Shown: positions 7,027 through 12,340, counted from the first letter of the stretch. The stretch is 17,869 nt of DNA from GCA-002784865 sp035646815 (GCA_035646815.1 DASRON010000047.1:1-17869); one strand, 5' to 3'. Notes: generated by a model not told the origin, from the sequence alone. A program made the numbers and translations.

Positions 7027-7986
7027 CTATGCTCCGCAGCTACCTCCGGATTTTTGGCCCGGCCAGGAAAGACCTTCCGCTTCTTTTGCTATAACTGCAT
7101 ACCCTTGACCACTTGAGAATGTCTTTGATAGTAGCTCTTTAGATGAAATCTTAGTGTAGTCACGTCCAGCTTTTTCAAAATGATATGCAATATCAAAGTA
7201 TGTTTGTGGGAACCATAATGCATTAAATTTTAAAGCTGTATCGTAAATTTGTTCTTTAGAATAATTTTGAGAAACCATAAGTTCAATTAAAGCAAGCATT
7301 GCCATGCCGTGATTACAATCAGGAAAAGCAGTTGAATTACCACAACATGGTCTATAAACATTTCCTGCAATTTCCTCAACTAGTTTTTGCTGTTTATCAT
7401 TTAATTTAAAATAGGTATTTTTACTGTAATAACTCATTGCATCGCTTACTCCAAGCGTATACCCACCAGTAGAGGCAAAGTTTGCAGGATTATTGTCACT
7501 AGCTGTTTGCATATCACCTTTATCTAGAATGTCATTTTTATTTGCAAGACCAAGTCCCCATAGAACATTTAGCCAAAAATGAGCATTGCCTTCATTAATT
7601 TCAATTTTTTGCTTACTTCCATCTAAGTATTTTTCTACATCAGAAGGCATAGTATCTGAACCAGTTAAAGATTGTGCAAGTTTTGTTTTATCAATTACTC
7701 CATCTTCAACTAATTTTTTCCCCAAATCTCCCCAGGAAATACTAAAACTGTATCCTTTATCTGAAATTACTTTTTTTTGAAGCAATGCTAAATCAGAATC
7801 ATTTTGAGTTACCTCTTTAACAGATTTAGAAGCTGCATCATTTGAACTAACTTTTCCTTTTGCAGCATTTGATAGCTGGTTTGTAAGTGCTCCTAATAAA
7901 AATGTTGCTACAAGCAACAATACCAATAGTAATGAATTTATATTACCAGTAGCCAATTTTATTTTTCTTGTAATTCGTCTTTTCAT
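7027..7986 (-). CDS. Membrane-anchored Cys-rich protein of unknown function
   Basis: I do not recognise a named family in this 319-residue protein. It has a basic N-terminus and one membrane helix (about 17-36), then a Ser/Lys linker and a soluble, probably mostly helical external domain. It contains only four cysteines: NVYRPCCGNSTAFPDCNHGMAM (209-230) gives Cys214, Cys215, Cys224 and His226, and the protein ends in GGSCGA (Cys317). The CC-x8-C-x-H cluster with a flexible Cys tail looks like a metal-binding or thiol-relay site. The start overlaps the DUF1573 stop (ATGA), and the stop lies two bases before ccdA. It is therefore plausibly a substrate of the CcdA-type reductant path in copper handling; this is inference from context. 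Confidence 0.7.
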   Translation of the reverse strand: MKRRITRKIKLATGNINSLLLVLLLVATFLLGALTNQLSNAAKGKVSSNDAASKSVKEVTQNDSDLALLQKKVISDKGYSFSISWGDLGKKLVEDGVIDKTKLAQSLTGSDTMPSDVEKYLDGSKQKIEINEGNAHFWLNVLWGLGLANKNDILDKGDMQTASDNNPANFASTGGYTLGVSDAMSYYSKNTYFKLNDKQQKLVEEIAGNVYRPCCGNSTAFPDCNHGMAMLALIELMVSQNYSKEQIYDTALKFNALWFPQTYFDIAYHFEKAGRDYTKISSKELLSKTFSSGQGYAVIAKEAEGLSWPGQKSGGSCGA

Positions 7987-8483
7987 TTAATTACGTCTCC
8001 TTCAAAGCTAAATTCTACATACGGATGATCAGGATCGTTTGTTTCCATACTTACTGATCTTGAAATTGGACCAACACCTTGTGGCCCATGATATTGAGGG
8101 TCAAACTCAGCAACAATTTCTGCTGATTCTCCAGGCTTTATTATCCCTTTCCAATCAGAAGGAGAACTCATGCCTTTCATTCCAAACTCATCACTTTTTT
8201 CACTACTAGTTTTTATGTATACTTTTGTACACATACAAGATGTGCTTAAATTTGCAACTTCAAGATTTTTTGTACCTATATTTTTCAAAGGAAATGAATG
8301 AGCAACTATGCCTTTATCATAAATGATATCCCCAAGACTTTTTGAACTGTGATCTATTTGAATTTTTGCCCCAAGAGTTTTTTCAACAACTGCTTTTGAA
8401 GAAGAATTTCCAGCAAATATAATTGCAGACCCAACAATTAATACTATAAATATGATAATCCCAATAATAAATTTCTTATCCAT
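7983..8483 (-). CDS. DUF1573 membrane-anchored protein
   Basis: I choose ATG 8483 (166 residues) over the longer frame reaching 8543. AGGGGAG sits six bases before this ATG, a membrane anchor follows at once (residues 5-24), and the extra upstream residues would overlap the promoter. After the anchor comes a DUF1573 (ASH-like, beta-sandwich) domain with LKNIGTKNLEVANLSTSCMCTKVY (Cys83, Cys85). It ends with the typical tail of EFDP..GPQG...RSVSMETNDP. An insert with GMKGMSS (101-107) adds methionines. DUF1573 proteins are exported and of unsettled function. Here the CxC and first position in the operon suggest a thiol or copper role beside CcdA. Its stop overlaps the next start (ATGA). Confidence 0.85.
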   Translation of the reverse strand: MDKKFIIGIIIFIVLIVGSAIIFAGNSSSKAVVEKTLGAKIQIDHSSKSLGDIIYDKGIVAHSFPLKNIGTKNLEVANLSTSCMCTKVYIKTSSEKSDEFGMKGMSSPSDWKGIIKPGESAEIVAEFDPQYHGPQGVGPISRSVSMETNDPDHPYVEFSFEGDVIK

Positions 8484-8490
8484 TTTTAAC

Positions 8491-8505
8491 TCCCCTGGTA
8501 GGGGA
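8491..8505 (-). promoter_or_regulatory. G-tract dyad over the DUF1573 ribosome-binding site (candidate CsoR operator)
   Basis: TCCCCT (8491-8496) and AGGGGA (8500-8505) form a perfect 6-bp inverted repeat with a three-base centre. On the minus strand it reads TATATCCCCTACC then AGGGGAG, six bases before ATG 8483, so the right arm is also the Shine-Dalgarno. It mirrors the element before csoR, which suggests shared control of both half-operons. Confidence 0.5.
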
Positions 8506-8514
8506 TATAAAAAC

Positions 8515-8543
8515 TCTATCACGAACTGGGGGACTTGTGTCAA
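8515..8543 (-). promoter_or_regulatory. Promoter of the DUF1573-CcdA half-operon
   Basis: On the minus strand there is a perfect -35 TTGACA (8543-8538), a 17-base spacer containing a C5 tract, and a weak -10 GATAGA (8520-8515). Transcription would start near 8508, next to the G-tract dyad. The -35 is strong, but the -10 matches the consensus at only three of six positions. Confidence 0.45.
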
Positions 8544-8577
8544 TAGGTAATATTGTTATAGGATAAAAAGTCTCTTT

Positions 8578-8605
8578 TTGATTTTTTCGTAAAGAATGAT
8601 ATAAT
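8578..8605 (+). promoter_or_regulatory. Promoter of tRNA-Phe
   Basis: -35 TTGATT (8578-8583), 16-base spacer, and consensus -10 TATAAT (8600-8605), 13 bases before the tRNA 5' end. It is back-to-back with the minus-strand copper-operon promoter. Confidence 0.65.
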
Positions 8606-8618
8606 TTAGTTTGCAAAA

Positions 8619-8691
8619 GCCGAGATAGCCAAGGTGGTCAAGGCACCTGTCTGAAGAACAGGCTATGTGTGTTCGACTCACACTCTCGGCA
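8619..8691 (+). tRNA. tRNA-Phe (GAA)
   Basis: A complete cloverleaf of 73 nt is visible. The acceptor stem GCCGAGA/TCTCGGC is perfect. The D stem is three base pairs (GCC/GGC) with a loop holding GG. The anticodon stem CCTGT/ACAGG encloses CTGAAGA, giving anticodon GAA. The variable loop has four bases, and the T arm is GTGTG-TTCGACT-CACAC. The discriminator is A, and CCA is not encoded, so it must be added after transcription. Confidence 0.95.
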
Positions 8692-8734
8692 CTAAGTCCA
8701 AAATTACACTTCTTATATATTTAAGAAAATTTAA

Positions 8735-8839
8735 TACTTCAAATTATTTGTAACAGTTAATAAACATAAACAAAGCAAAGAAAAGATTAACAGACAAGAA
8801 CTTGAAGCAGATGAATTTGCAAAAAAATACTTAATATAA
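8735..8839 (+). pseudogene. Possible C-terminal remnant of a metallopeptidase-like gene
   Basis: An open stretch of 34 codons ends at TAA 8837-8839. It has no start codon and follows an in-frame stop. The translated end, INRQELEADEFAKKYLI, looks like the 'ELEADEFA..YL' segment that follows the zinc site in ImmA/IrrE- or M48-type peptidases. No upstream zinc-site sequence is present. It may be a decayed gene end or chance; the call rests on one short motif. Confidence 0.25.
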
Positions 8840-8864
8840 TTTGATACAGCCTAGCCTTATAAAC

Positions 8865-8893
8865 TTGACAAAGACATCTTCTTTCACTAAAAT
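8865..8893 (+). promoter_or_regulatory. Promoter of the LysM/transglycosylase gene
   Basis: -35 TTGACA (8865-8870), 17-base spacer, -10 TAAAAT (8888-8893). The predicted start is near 8900, giving a leader of about 26 bases before ATG 8926. No Shine-Dalgarno is evident in that leader. Confidence 0.75.
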
Positions 8894-8902
8894 CCATGAC
8901 TC

Positions 8903-8916
8903 GGGTTTTAAAACCC
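8903..8916. promoter_or_regulatory. Perfect 14-bp palindrome at the transcription start
   Basis: GGGTTTTAAAACCC lies ten bases after the -10 box, right at the predicted start of the leader of the LysM/transglycosylase gene. It could be a repressor site. As RNA it could form a five-pair hairpin with a UUAA loop ten bases before the ATG. Function is not known. Confidence 0.4.
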
Positions 8917-8925
8917 CTATAAACG

Positions 8926-9693
8926 ATGATACAAGGAGTACTTGCTACAGTATTGCCACTTTTGACAATGCTGCTCGCAAATAATCAGGCTACTATTACT
9001 TCTCAAAACCTCATAAATCCACAAATCCTCTCCGAAACTTCTAAACAGCAAACTGTTTGGGTAGTTAGGAATAAAGATACTTTAACAAGTATTGCTGGTA
9101 ATTATTATGGAAATCAAAAATTAGCTGCAATAATCCTAAAAGATAATCCTTGGATAGAAAATCCTAACATAATTGAAAAAGGCTGGAAAATTAAATTAAG
9201 ACAAAGAGTTTTAGAACCTAACGATTTAAGTGAAGCTACAGCTTTAAAAGAAGAGAATACAAAACTTATACTTGCATATAATGCATACAAAGTAAAACCC
9301 ACTGTTATAAATATAAACATGCCCGTTGGTATTCCTAATGAAAACACAAATTATGAAGACTTGTACAAAGAAGCGGGAGAAAAATTTGGAGTACCTTGGC
9401 AAGTTCTTTATGGTCTTCATTTAACAGAAACTGGGCAAAGAGACGGTACTGTCTATAACAAACAAGGTTCAGGTGCAAGAGGACCAATGCAATTTATGCC
9501 AGGAACATTTAAAGCTTATGCTGTTGACGGGAATGGTGATGGAAAAACAAATATTGATGATGCAAAAGATGCAGTTTATACTGCTGCAAATTACTTAGCA
9601 AAGCATGGATCTGTCTACAACGGTTTAAAATCATATGGAGGTAACACAGCAGGAACTCTGGCTGCTGCTAGATCTAAAGGATTAAATCTCTAA
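8926..9693 (+). CDS. Exported LysM-domain lytic transglycosylase (SLT fold)
   Basis: This 255-residue protein has a hydrophobic N-terminus (1-19, signal or anchor). A LysM peptidoglycan-binding domain follows (about 43-92, WVVRNKDTLTSIAGNYYGN...NIIEKGWKIKL). After a short linker comes a lysozyme-like transglycosylase domain (about 143-255). GVPWQVLYGLHLTETG gives the likely catalytic Glu168, and GSGARGPMQFMPGTF is the usual SLT second motif. DGNGDGKTNIDD (201-212) is an EF-hand-like calcium loop of the kind found in MltB-type enzymes. It should cut glycan strands of the cell wall. It has its own promoter and stands alone, converging on the GNAT gene. The short leader lacks an obvious ribosome-binding site, so the ATG choice rests on the hydrophobic start. 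Confidence 0.9.
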   Translation: MIQGVLATVLPLLTMLLANNQATITSQNLINPQILSETSKQQTVWVVRNKDTLTSIAGNYYGNQKLAAIILKDNPWIENPNIIEKGWKIKLRQRVLEPNDLSEATALKEENTKLILAYNAYKVKPTVININMPVGIPNENTNYEDLYKEAGEKFGVPWQVLYGLHLTETGQRDGTVYNKQGSGARGPMQFMPGTFKAYAVDGNGDGKTNIDDAKDAVYTAANYLAKHGSVYNGLKSYGGNTAGTLAAARSKGLNL

Positions 9694-9751
9694 TCCTTCT
9701 TCCTATCACAATATAAATGATTAATCTTACAAAACATTTATTAGGTTTATT

Positions 9752-10255
9752 TTACAATTCTCTTAACATTCTAAATTCTGAATCTCCCATTCTAAAGAAT
9801 CCATTTATACATACAATTTTAAAACCTAACTTTTGATATATACGTATTGCTTCTGAGTTATTCACTTTTGCATCAATTTCAATAGCTTCACAATTCCTAT
9901 CTCTTGCAGCATCTATACAACGACTAACTAAACTTGTACCTATGCCTTTTCTTCTATATGGTCTTAAAACATCTAAATTTTTAATAAGTGGATTTCTGTC
10001 TCTGTCTTCATTAAACAATAAGTCTACTCTTCCAACTATTTTAAATCCATCTCTTGCAACAAAAATTGATCTTTTTCCTTCTTCTTGCTGTGCTATATTT
10101 CTCTCTAAAACAAATTGACTCAAACCATTGCAAAATTCTAGAAACTTTACAACATCTTCTCTGTCTTCTTCTCTCATACTGCCAATATCAATGCTACCTT
10201 GTGTATCAGACAAATCAGGTCTTCTTATAAGCCTCATTCTTTCTCTAAGTGACAT
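9752..10255 (-). CDS. GNAT-family N-acetyltransferase
   Basis: This 167-residue acetyl-CoA-dependent acyltransferase fold carries motif A as LDVLRPYRRKGIGTSLVSRCI, where RRKGIG (101-106) is the pyrophosphate-binding R/Q-x-x-G-x-G loop. Motif B is NNSEAIRIYQKLGFK (132-146). These match RimI-like or small-molecule GNATs; the substrate cannot be told. About 25 extra N-terminal residues precede the fold. It is a single-gene unit on the minus strand, with an extended -10 promoter just upstream, divergent from tRNA-Gly and convergent with the transglycosylase gene. Confidence 0.9.
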   Translation of the reverse strand: MSLRERMRLIRRPDLSDTQGSIDIGSMREEDREDVVKFLEFCNGLSQFVLERNIAQQEEGKRSIFVARDGFKIVGRVDLLFNEDRDRNPLIKNLDVLRPYRRKGIGTSLVSRCIDAARDRNCEAIEIDAKVNNSEAIRIYQKLGFKIVCINGFFRMGDSEFRMLREL

Positions 10256-10266
10256 AGTAGTCGTGC

Positions 10267-10275
10267 ATTATAACA
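10267..10275 (-). promoter_or_regulatory. Extended -10 promoter of the GNAT gene
   Basis: The minus strand reads TGTTATAAT (10275-10267), an extended -10 (TG-n-TATAAT) 11 bases before ATG 10255, so the leader would be very short. The -35 region is poor. Confidence 0.45.
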
Positions 10276-10281
10276 AAAATC

Positions 10282-10310
10282 TTGAGTTAGGAATATAGAT
10301 TTGCTATACT
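10282..10310 (+). promoter_or_regulatory. Promoter of tRNA-Gly
   Basis: -35 TTGAGT (10282-10287), 17-base spacer, -10 TATACT (10305-10310), ten bases before the tRNA 5' end. The element also lies divergent to the GNAT promoter. Confidence 0.7.
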
Positions 10311-10320
10311 CTGAGATATT

Positions 10321-10392
10321 GCGGGCGTAGTTCATCGGTAGAACGTCTCGTTGCCAACGAGAAGGTAGTGGGTTCGATTCCCATCGCCCGCT
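10321..10392 (+). tRNA. tRNA-Gly (GCC)
   Basis: A 72-nt cloverleaf: perfect acceptor GCGGGCG/CGCCCGC, D stem GTTC/GAAC with loop ATCGGTA, and anticodon stem TCTCG/CGAGA around TTGCCAA (anticodon GCC). The variable loop is AGGTA and the T arm is GTGGG-TTCGATT-CCCAT. The discriminator is T, and CCA is not encoded. Confidence 0.96.
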
Positions 10393-10443
10393 CATAAATG
10401 ATAGAAGTAAATAAAAGCTACATAAATTAACAAAAAACAATAG

Positions 10444-10534
10444 ATGGTTGACCAAAGCATTGCATACAAAAAATTGATTAGCTTGCTTAACAACAATCAA
10501 GCTGAATACAAACTATTTACCCCACAGAGAAGCT
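10444..10534 (+). pseudogene. Displaced N-terminal part of the YbaK-type deacylase (frame broken at a C4 run)
   Basis: From ATG 10444 the frame encodes MVDQSIAYKKLISLLNNNQ followed by AEYKLFT, the expected N-terminal helix and first strand of a YbaK-type editing domain. It then runs out of frame at CCCC 10520-10523 and stops at 10611 after 55 codons. Removing one C joins it seamlessly to the downstream frame (FTHREALTWKDLG). The two parts are therefore one gene with a single-base insertion, giving 165 residues when repaired. The cause could be a sequencing or assembly indel, a real mutation, or frameshifting. Confidence 0.65.
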
Positions 10535-10942
10535 TTGACATGGAAAGACCTAGGGAAAGTCCAAAAAGAAACTGGCTTTTTTGGCACGGAGATAAAATGC
10601 ATGGTATTTAAAACTGGAGACAAATTAATTGTCTATGTTACCCTTCAAGGGAAACGAGTAAATTTTGATGCAATTAAAGAAAAATTAAATGTAAGTAAGG
10701 TCAGACTCTCTACTCCAGAGGAATTAAGTGAATATTTCGGTGCTAAGCCTGGTTGTGCTTACCCATTTGGTTTTGATCCTCAATATAATATTTATGTTGA
10801 TCCGCTGATTTATGAACAAGAATGGATGTTGTTTAGTCCAATGATCGCTACAGAAACAGTACAAATAAAAGGACCTAACTTGAAAAAAGTATTTAACTCA
10901 CTTGAAAATAAAGTTCAAGAGGTTACAAATTTCAATCAATAG
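10535..10942 (+). CDS. YbaK/ProX-type aminoacyl-tRNA deacylase domain protein (N-terminus frameshifted)
   Basis: As it stands this frame could start only at TTG 10535 and gives 135 residues. It matches the YbaK/prolyl-tRNA-deacylase fold, which hydrolyses mischarged tRNA: GTEIKCMVFKTGDKLIVYVTLQG, then NVSKVRLSTPEELSEYFGAKPGCAYPFGFDP and IYVDPLIYEQEWMLFSP. The true N-terminus lies in another frame from ATG 10444. Repaired length (165) equals a normal family member, whereas 135 residues lacks the first helix and strand. No ribosome-binding site suits the TTG. It follows tRNA-Gly by about 50 bases with no terminator between, so it may be read from the tRNA promoter. The domain is certain; whether the gene is functional is open. 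Confidence 0.8.
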   Translation: MTWKDLGKVQKETGFFGTEIKCMVFKTGDKLIVYVTLQGKRVNFDAIKEKLNVSKVRLSTPEELSEYFGAKPGCAYPFGFDPQYNIYVDPLIYEQEWMLFSPMIATETVQIKGPNLKKVFNSLENKVQEVTNFNQ

Positions 10943-10950
10943 ATAAAAGG

Positions 10951-10977
10951 TGTCAAAACTAGCCTAAAAACTTGACA
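10951..10977. promoter_or_regulatory. TTGACA -35 box and inverted TGTCAA before the first lysozyme-fold gene
   Basis: TTGACA (10972-10977) is a perfect -35 box, 31 bases before ATG 11009, but the matching -10 is poor (CAATAT at an 18-base spacing). TGTCAA (10951-10956) is its inverted copy 15 bases upstream, making a dyad. The -35 role is likely; the operator idea is speculative. Confidence 0.35.
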
Positions 10978-11008
10978 AAAGACTAAAAAGTATGCCAATA
11001 TTTTTCTA

Positions 11009-11581
11009 ATGAGGAAGATTATTCTGCTCGTATCGTCTTTTACGTTTACTCCACTTCTTCTAATCTTCTGCATTCTATACTTCTCATCTATGTCTTTTGA
11101 GAGAAACAGGGCTCAATATTCACTAATCTTTAACCGTGATGTAGCATATGCAGCACTTCCAGGTACAGAAAATGTTGTTGAAAGTAAAATTGTTACTAAG
11201 GACGCAAGAATAGAAATACTAAACCAATTCTTTGTAGAACATAAATCACCACTTTTACCATATGCTGAAGATGTAATTACTGCAGCAGAAAAATATGGAC
11301 TTGATTGGAGACTAGTGCCTGCAATAGGCATGCAAGAATCAAATTTATGCAAAAAGGAACCTAAGGAATCATATAATTGCTGGGGTTTTGGTGTATACGG
11401 GAAAAAAGTAACTAGGTTTGATAATTATCCACAAGCCATTGATATTGTTTCAAAGGCTCTAGCAAGAGATTATATTGGACAAGGCCTTGTTTCTCCTCAA
11501 GAAATTATGTCTAAGTACACACCCTCAAACAATGGAGAATGGGCAGATAGTGTTACACATTTCATAAACCAACTTAAGTAA
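11009..11581 (+). CDS. Exported lysozyme-fold (transglycosylase/glucosaminidase-like) protein
   Basis: This 190-residue protein has an N-terminal membrane helix (about 4-27) and a lysozyme-like domain from about residue 67. AAEKYGLDWRLVPAIGMQESN places the likely catalytic Glu at 110. SYNCWGFGVYG (121-131) follows, and Cys114 and Cys124 may form a disulfide. The fold is that of small SLT/glucosaminidase-type wall hydrolases, shorter than enzymes with binding modules, and no binding domain is present. The gene 11780-12334 is a clear paralog (DWRLV, SYN.WG.GVYG), so tandem duplication followed by divergence is likely. It probably cuts or remodels peptidoglycan; exact bond specificity cannot be read from sequence. 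Confidence 0.82.
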   Translation: MRKIILLVSSFTFTPLLLIFCILYFSSMSFERNRAQYSLIFNRDVAYAALPGTENVVESKIVTKDARIEILNQFFVEHKSPLLPYAEDVITAAEKYGLDWRLVPAIGMQESNLCKKEPKESYNCWGFGVYGKKVTRFDNYPQAIDIVSKALARDYIGQGLVSPQEIMSKYTPSNNGEWADSVTHFINQLK

Positions 11582-11659
11582 TATATCCTAAAATAATTAT
11601 TCACAATTAGTATTATCAGCCTTATTTTATTAATAAAAGATGGACTTATAGTAGGGGAC

Positions 11660-11688
11660 TTGACAACCCTATAGTTATATGCTATACT
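11660..11688 (+). promoter_or_regulatory. Strong promoter upstream of the second lysozyme-fold gene
   Basis: -35 TTGACA (11660-11665), 17-base spacer, -10 TATACT (11683-11688). Predicted start is near 11695, right before the first leader hairpin. It is one of the strongest-looking promoters in the window, yet two terminator-like hairpins follow before the gene. Confidence 0.75.
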
Positions 11689-11697
11689 CCTTTTCAG

Positions 11698-11741
11698 ATC
11701 CTTAGGTATGCCACTCCAAATGCATACGTGAGGATTTTTTT
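11698..11741 (+). terminator. Leader hairpin 1 with T-run (attenuator-like terminator)
   Basis: Arms 11698-11711 and 11722-11735 pair over 14 positions with one G-G mismatch and one wobble, around a ten-base loop. Seven T's follow (11735-11741). As it begins within a few bases of the predicted start, it could release an RNA of about 46 nt. Its 3' arm contains GTGAGGA, a possible ribosome-binding site for a short frame at 11742. Confidence 0.65.
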
Positions 11742-11777
11742 ATGGACTTGCAAGCTTGCAAGTTTTTTTTAATATAA
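11742..11777 (+). CDS. Possible 11-codon leader peptide
   Basis: ATG 11742 opens a frame encoding MDLQACKFFLI and stops at TAA 11775-11777, three bases before the real gene's ATG (11780). GTGAGGA lies seven bases upstream, inside the 3' arm of hairpin 1. The frame runs through hairpin 2, so its translation would prevent that hairpin from forming. The arrangement resembles translation-controlled attenuation, but there is no independent support that it is translated. Confidence 0.25.
   Translation: MDLQACKFFLI
11746..11770 (+). terminator. Leader hairpin 2: 18-bp perfect palindrome plus T8
   Basis: The palindrome at 11746-11763 (ACTTGCAAG then CTTGCAAGT) folds as a seven-pair stem with an AGCT loop. 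Eight T's run from 11763 to 11770. It is a textbook intrinsic terminator, placed ten bases before ATG 11780. Confidence 0.7.
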
Positions 11778-11779
11778 CT

Positions 11780-12334
11780 ATGAAAAGATTAATTACGTTA
11801 ATCCTTATAACTATTATATTCTCTTTAATAAATCCTACGTCTGCAAATGCAGATCAAAGGGTAAGGGGAGCTTCTGCAAAAATAGCACTTGTTACTAATT
11901 TTCCTGAGGAAAACGTACGTGCAAAAATTTTAAAAAGCTATCTTGAGAAAAACAACTCACCTTTAGCAGAACATGCAGATGCATTTGTTGAAAATGCAGA
12001 TAAGTATGATCTTGACTGGAGGCTTGTTGCATCAATTGCTGGAAATGAATCTGGATTTGGACTTCATATTCCATATAGTTCATATAATGCATGGGGATGG
12101 GGAGTATATGGAACAAATGTTCACTATTTTACCTCATGGGAAGACGGAATTGAAACTGTCTCAAAAAACCTTAGAGAAAAATACATGGACAGATGGGGAG
12201 CTACAAATGTATATGAAATAGGTAGTTTTTATGCTTCATCTCCTAGATGGGCTGGAAATGTAACCTTATATATGAATAGAATTGAAAATTATGGGTTTTC
12301 TAATCCTAAAGAGACGCTTTCGCTTTCTTTGTAA
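11780..12334 (+). CDS. Secreted lysozyme-fold (transglycosylase/glucosaminidase-like) protein
   Basis: I choose ATG 11780 (184 residues) over TTG 11756, because it begins a clean signal peptide (MKRLITLILITIIFSLI, cleavage after SANA near residue 24) and the longer form would start inside hairpin 2. The mature part has YDLDWRLVASIAGNESGFG with likely catalytic Glu90 and SYNAWGWGVYG (101-111), then helices to NVTLYMNRIENYG. It is a paralog of the gene at 11009, but has a cleavable-looking signal and lacks the two Cys seen there. Expected activity is peptidoglycan cleavage outside the membrane. The leader, with strong promoter, two terminators and a possible leader peptide, suggests conditional expression. 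Confidence 0.85.
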   Translation: MKRLITLILITIIFSLINPTSANADQRVRGASAKIALVTNFPEENVRAKILKSYLEKNNSPLAEHADAFVENADKYDLDWRLVASIAGNESGFGLHIPYSSYNAWGWGVYGTNVHYFTSWEDGIETVSKNLREKYMDRWGATNVYEIGSFYASSPRWAGNVTLYMNRIENYGFSNPKETLSLSL

Positions 12335-12340
12335 ATTTTG

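Noticed and set aside
8484..8543. Longer start for the DUF1573 gene
   Set aside because: The extra 20 residues have no ribosome-binding site and overlap a TTGACA -35 and a G-tract dyad. ATG 8483 has AGGGGAG at six bases.
9713..9741. Inverted repeat ATAAATG/CATTTAT between the convergent transglycosylase and GNAT genes
   Set aside because: The stem is AT-only apart from one G-C pair, the loop is 15 bases, and no proper T-run follows; too weak to call a terminator.
10234..10500. 88-codon minus-strand frame over tRNA-Gly
   Set aside because: Its centre is the reverse translation of the tRNA (RWESNPLPSRWQRD type), and it overlaps the GNAT start and both divergent promoters.
11625..11638. TTTTATTAATAAAA palindrome upstream of the 11660 promoter
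   Set aside because: It is pure A/T in an AT-rich spacer, so it is likely by chance; at most it may act as an AT-rich upstream promoter element.
11756..11779. TTG start for the second lysozyme-fold protein
   Set aside because: It lies inside the terminator palindrome and spoils the signal peptide that begins at ATG 11780.
11973..12221. 82-codon plus-strand frame inside the second lysozyme-fold gene
   Set aside because: It is an out-of-frame shadow with His/Met/Leu-rich sequence and no family pattern; the overlapping frame has clear catalytic motifs.
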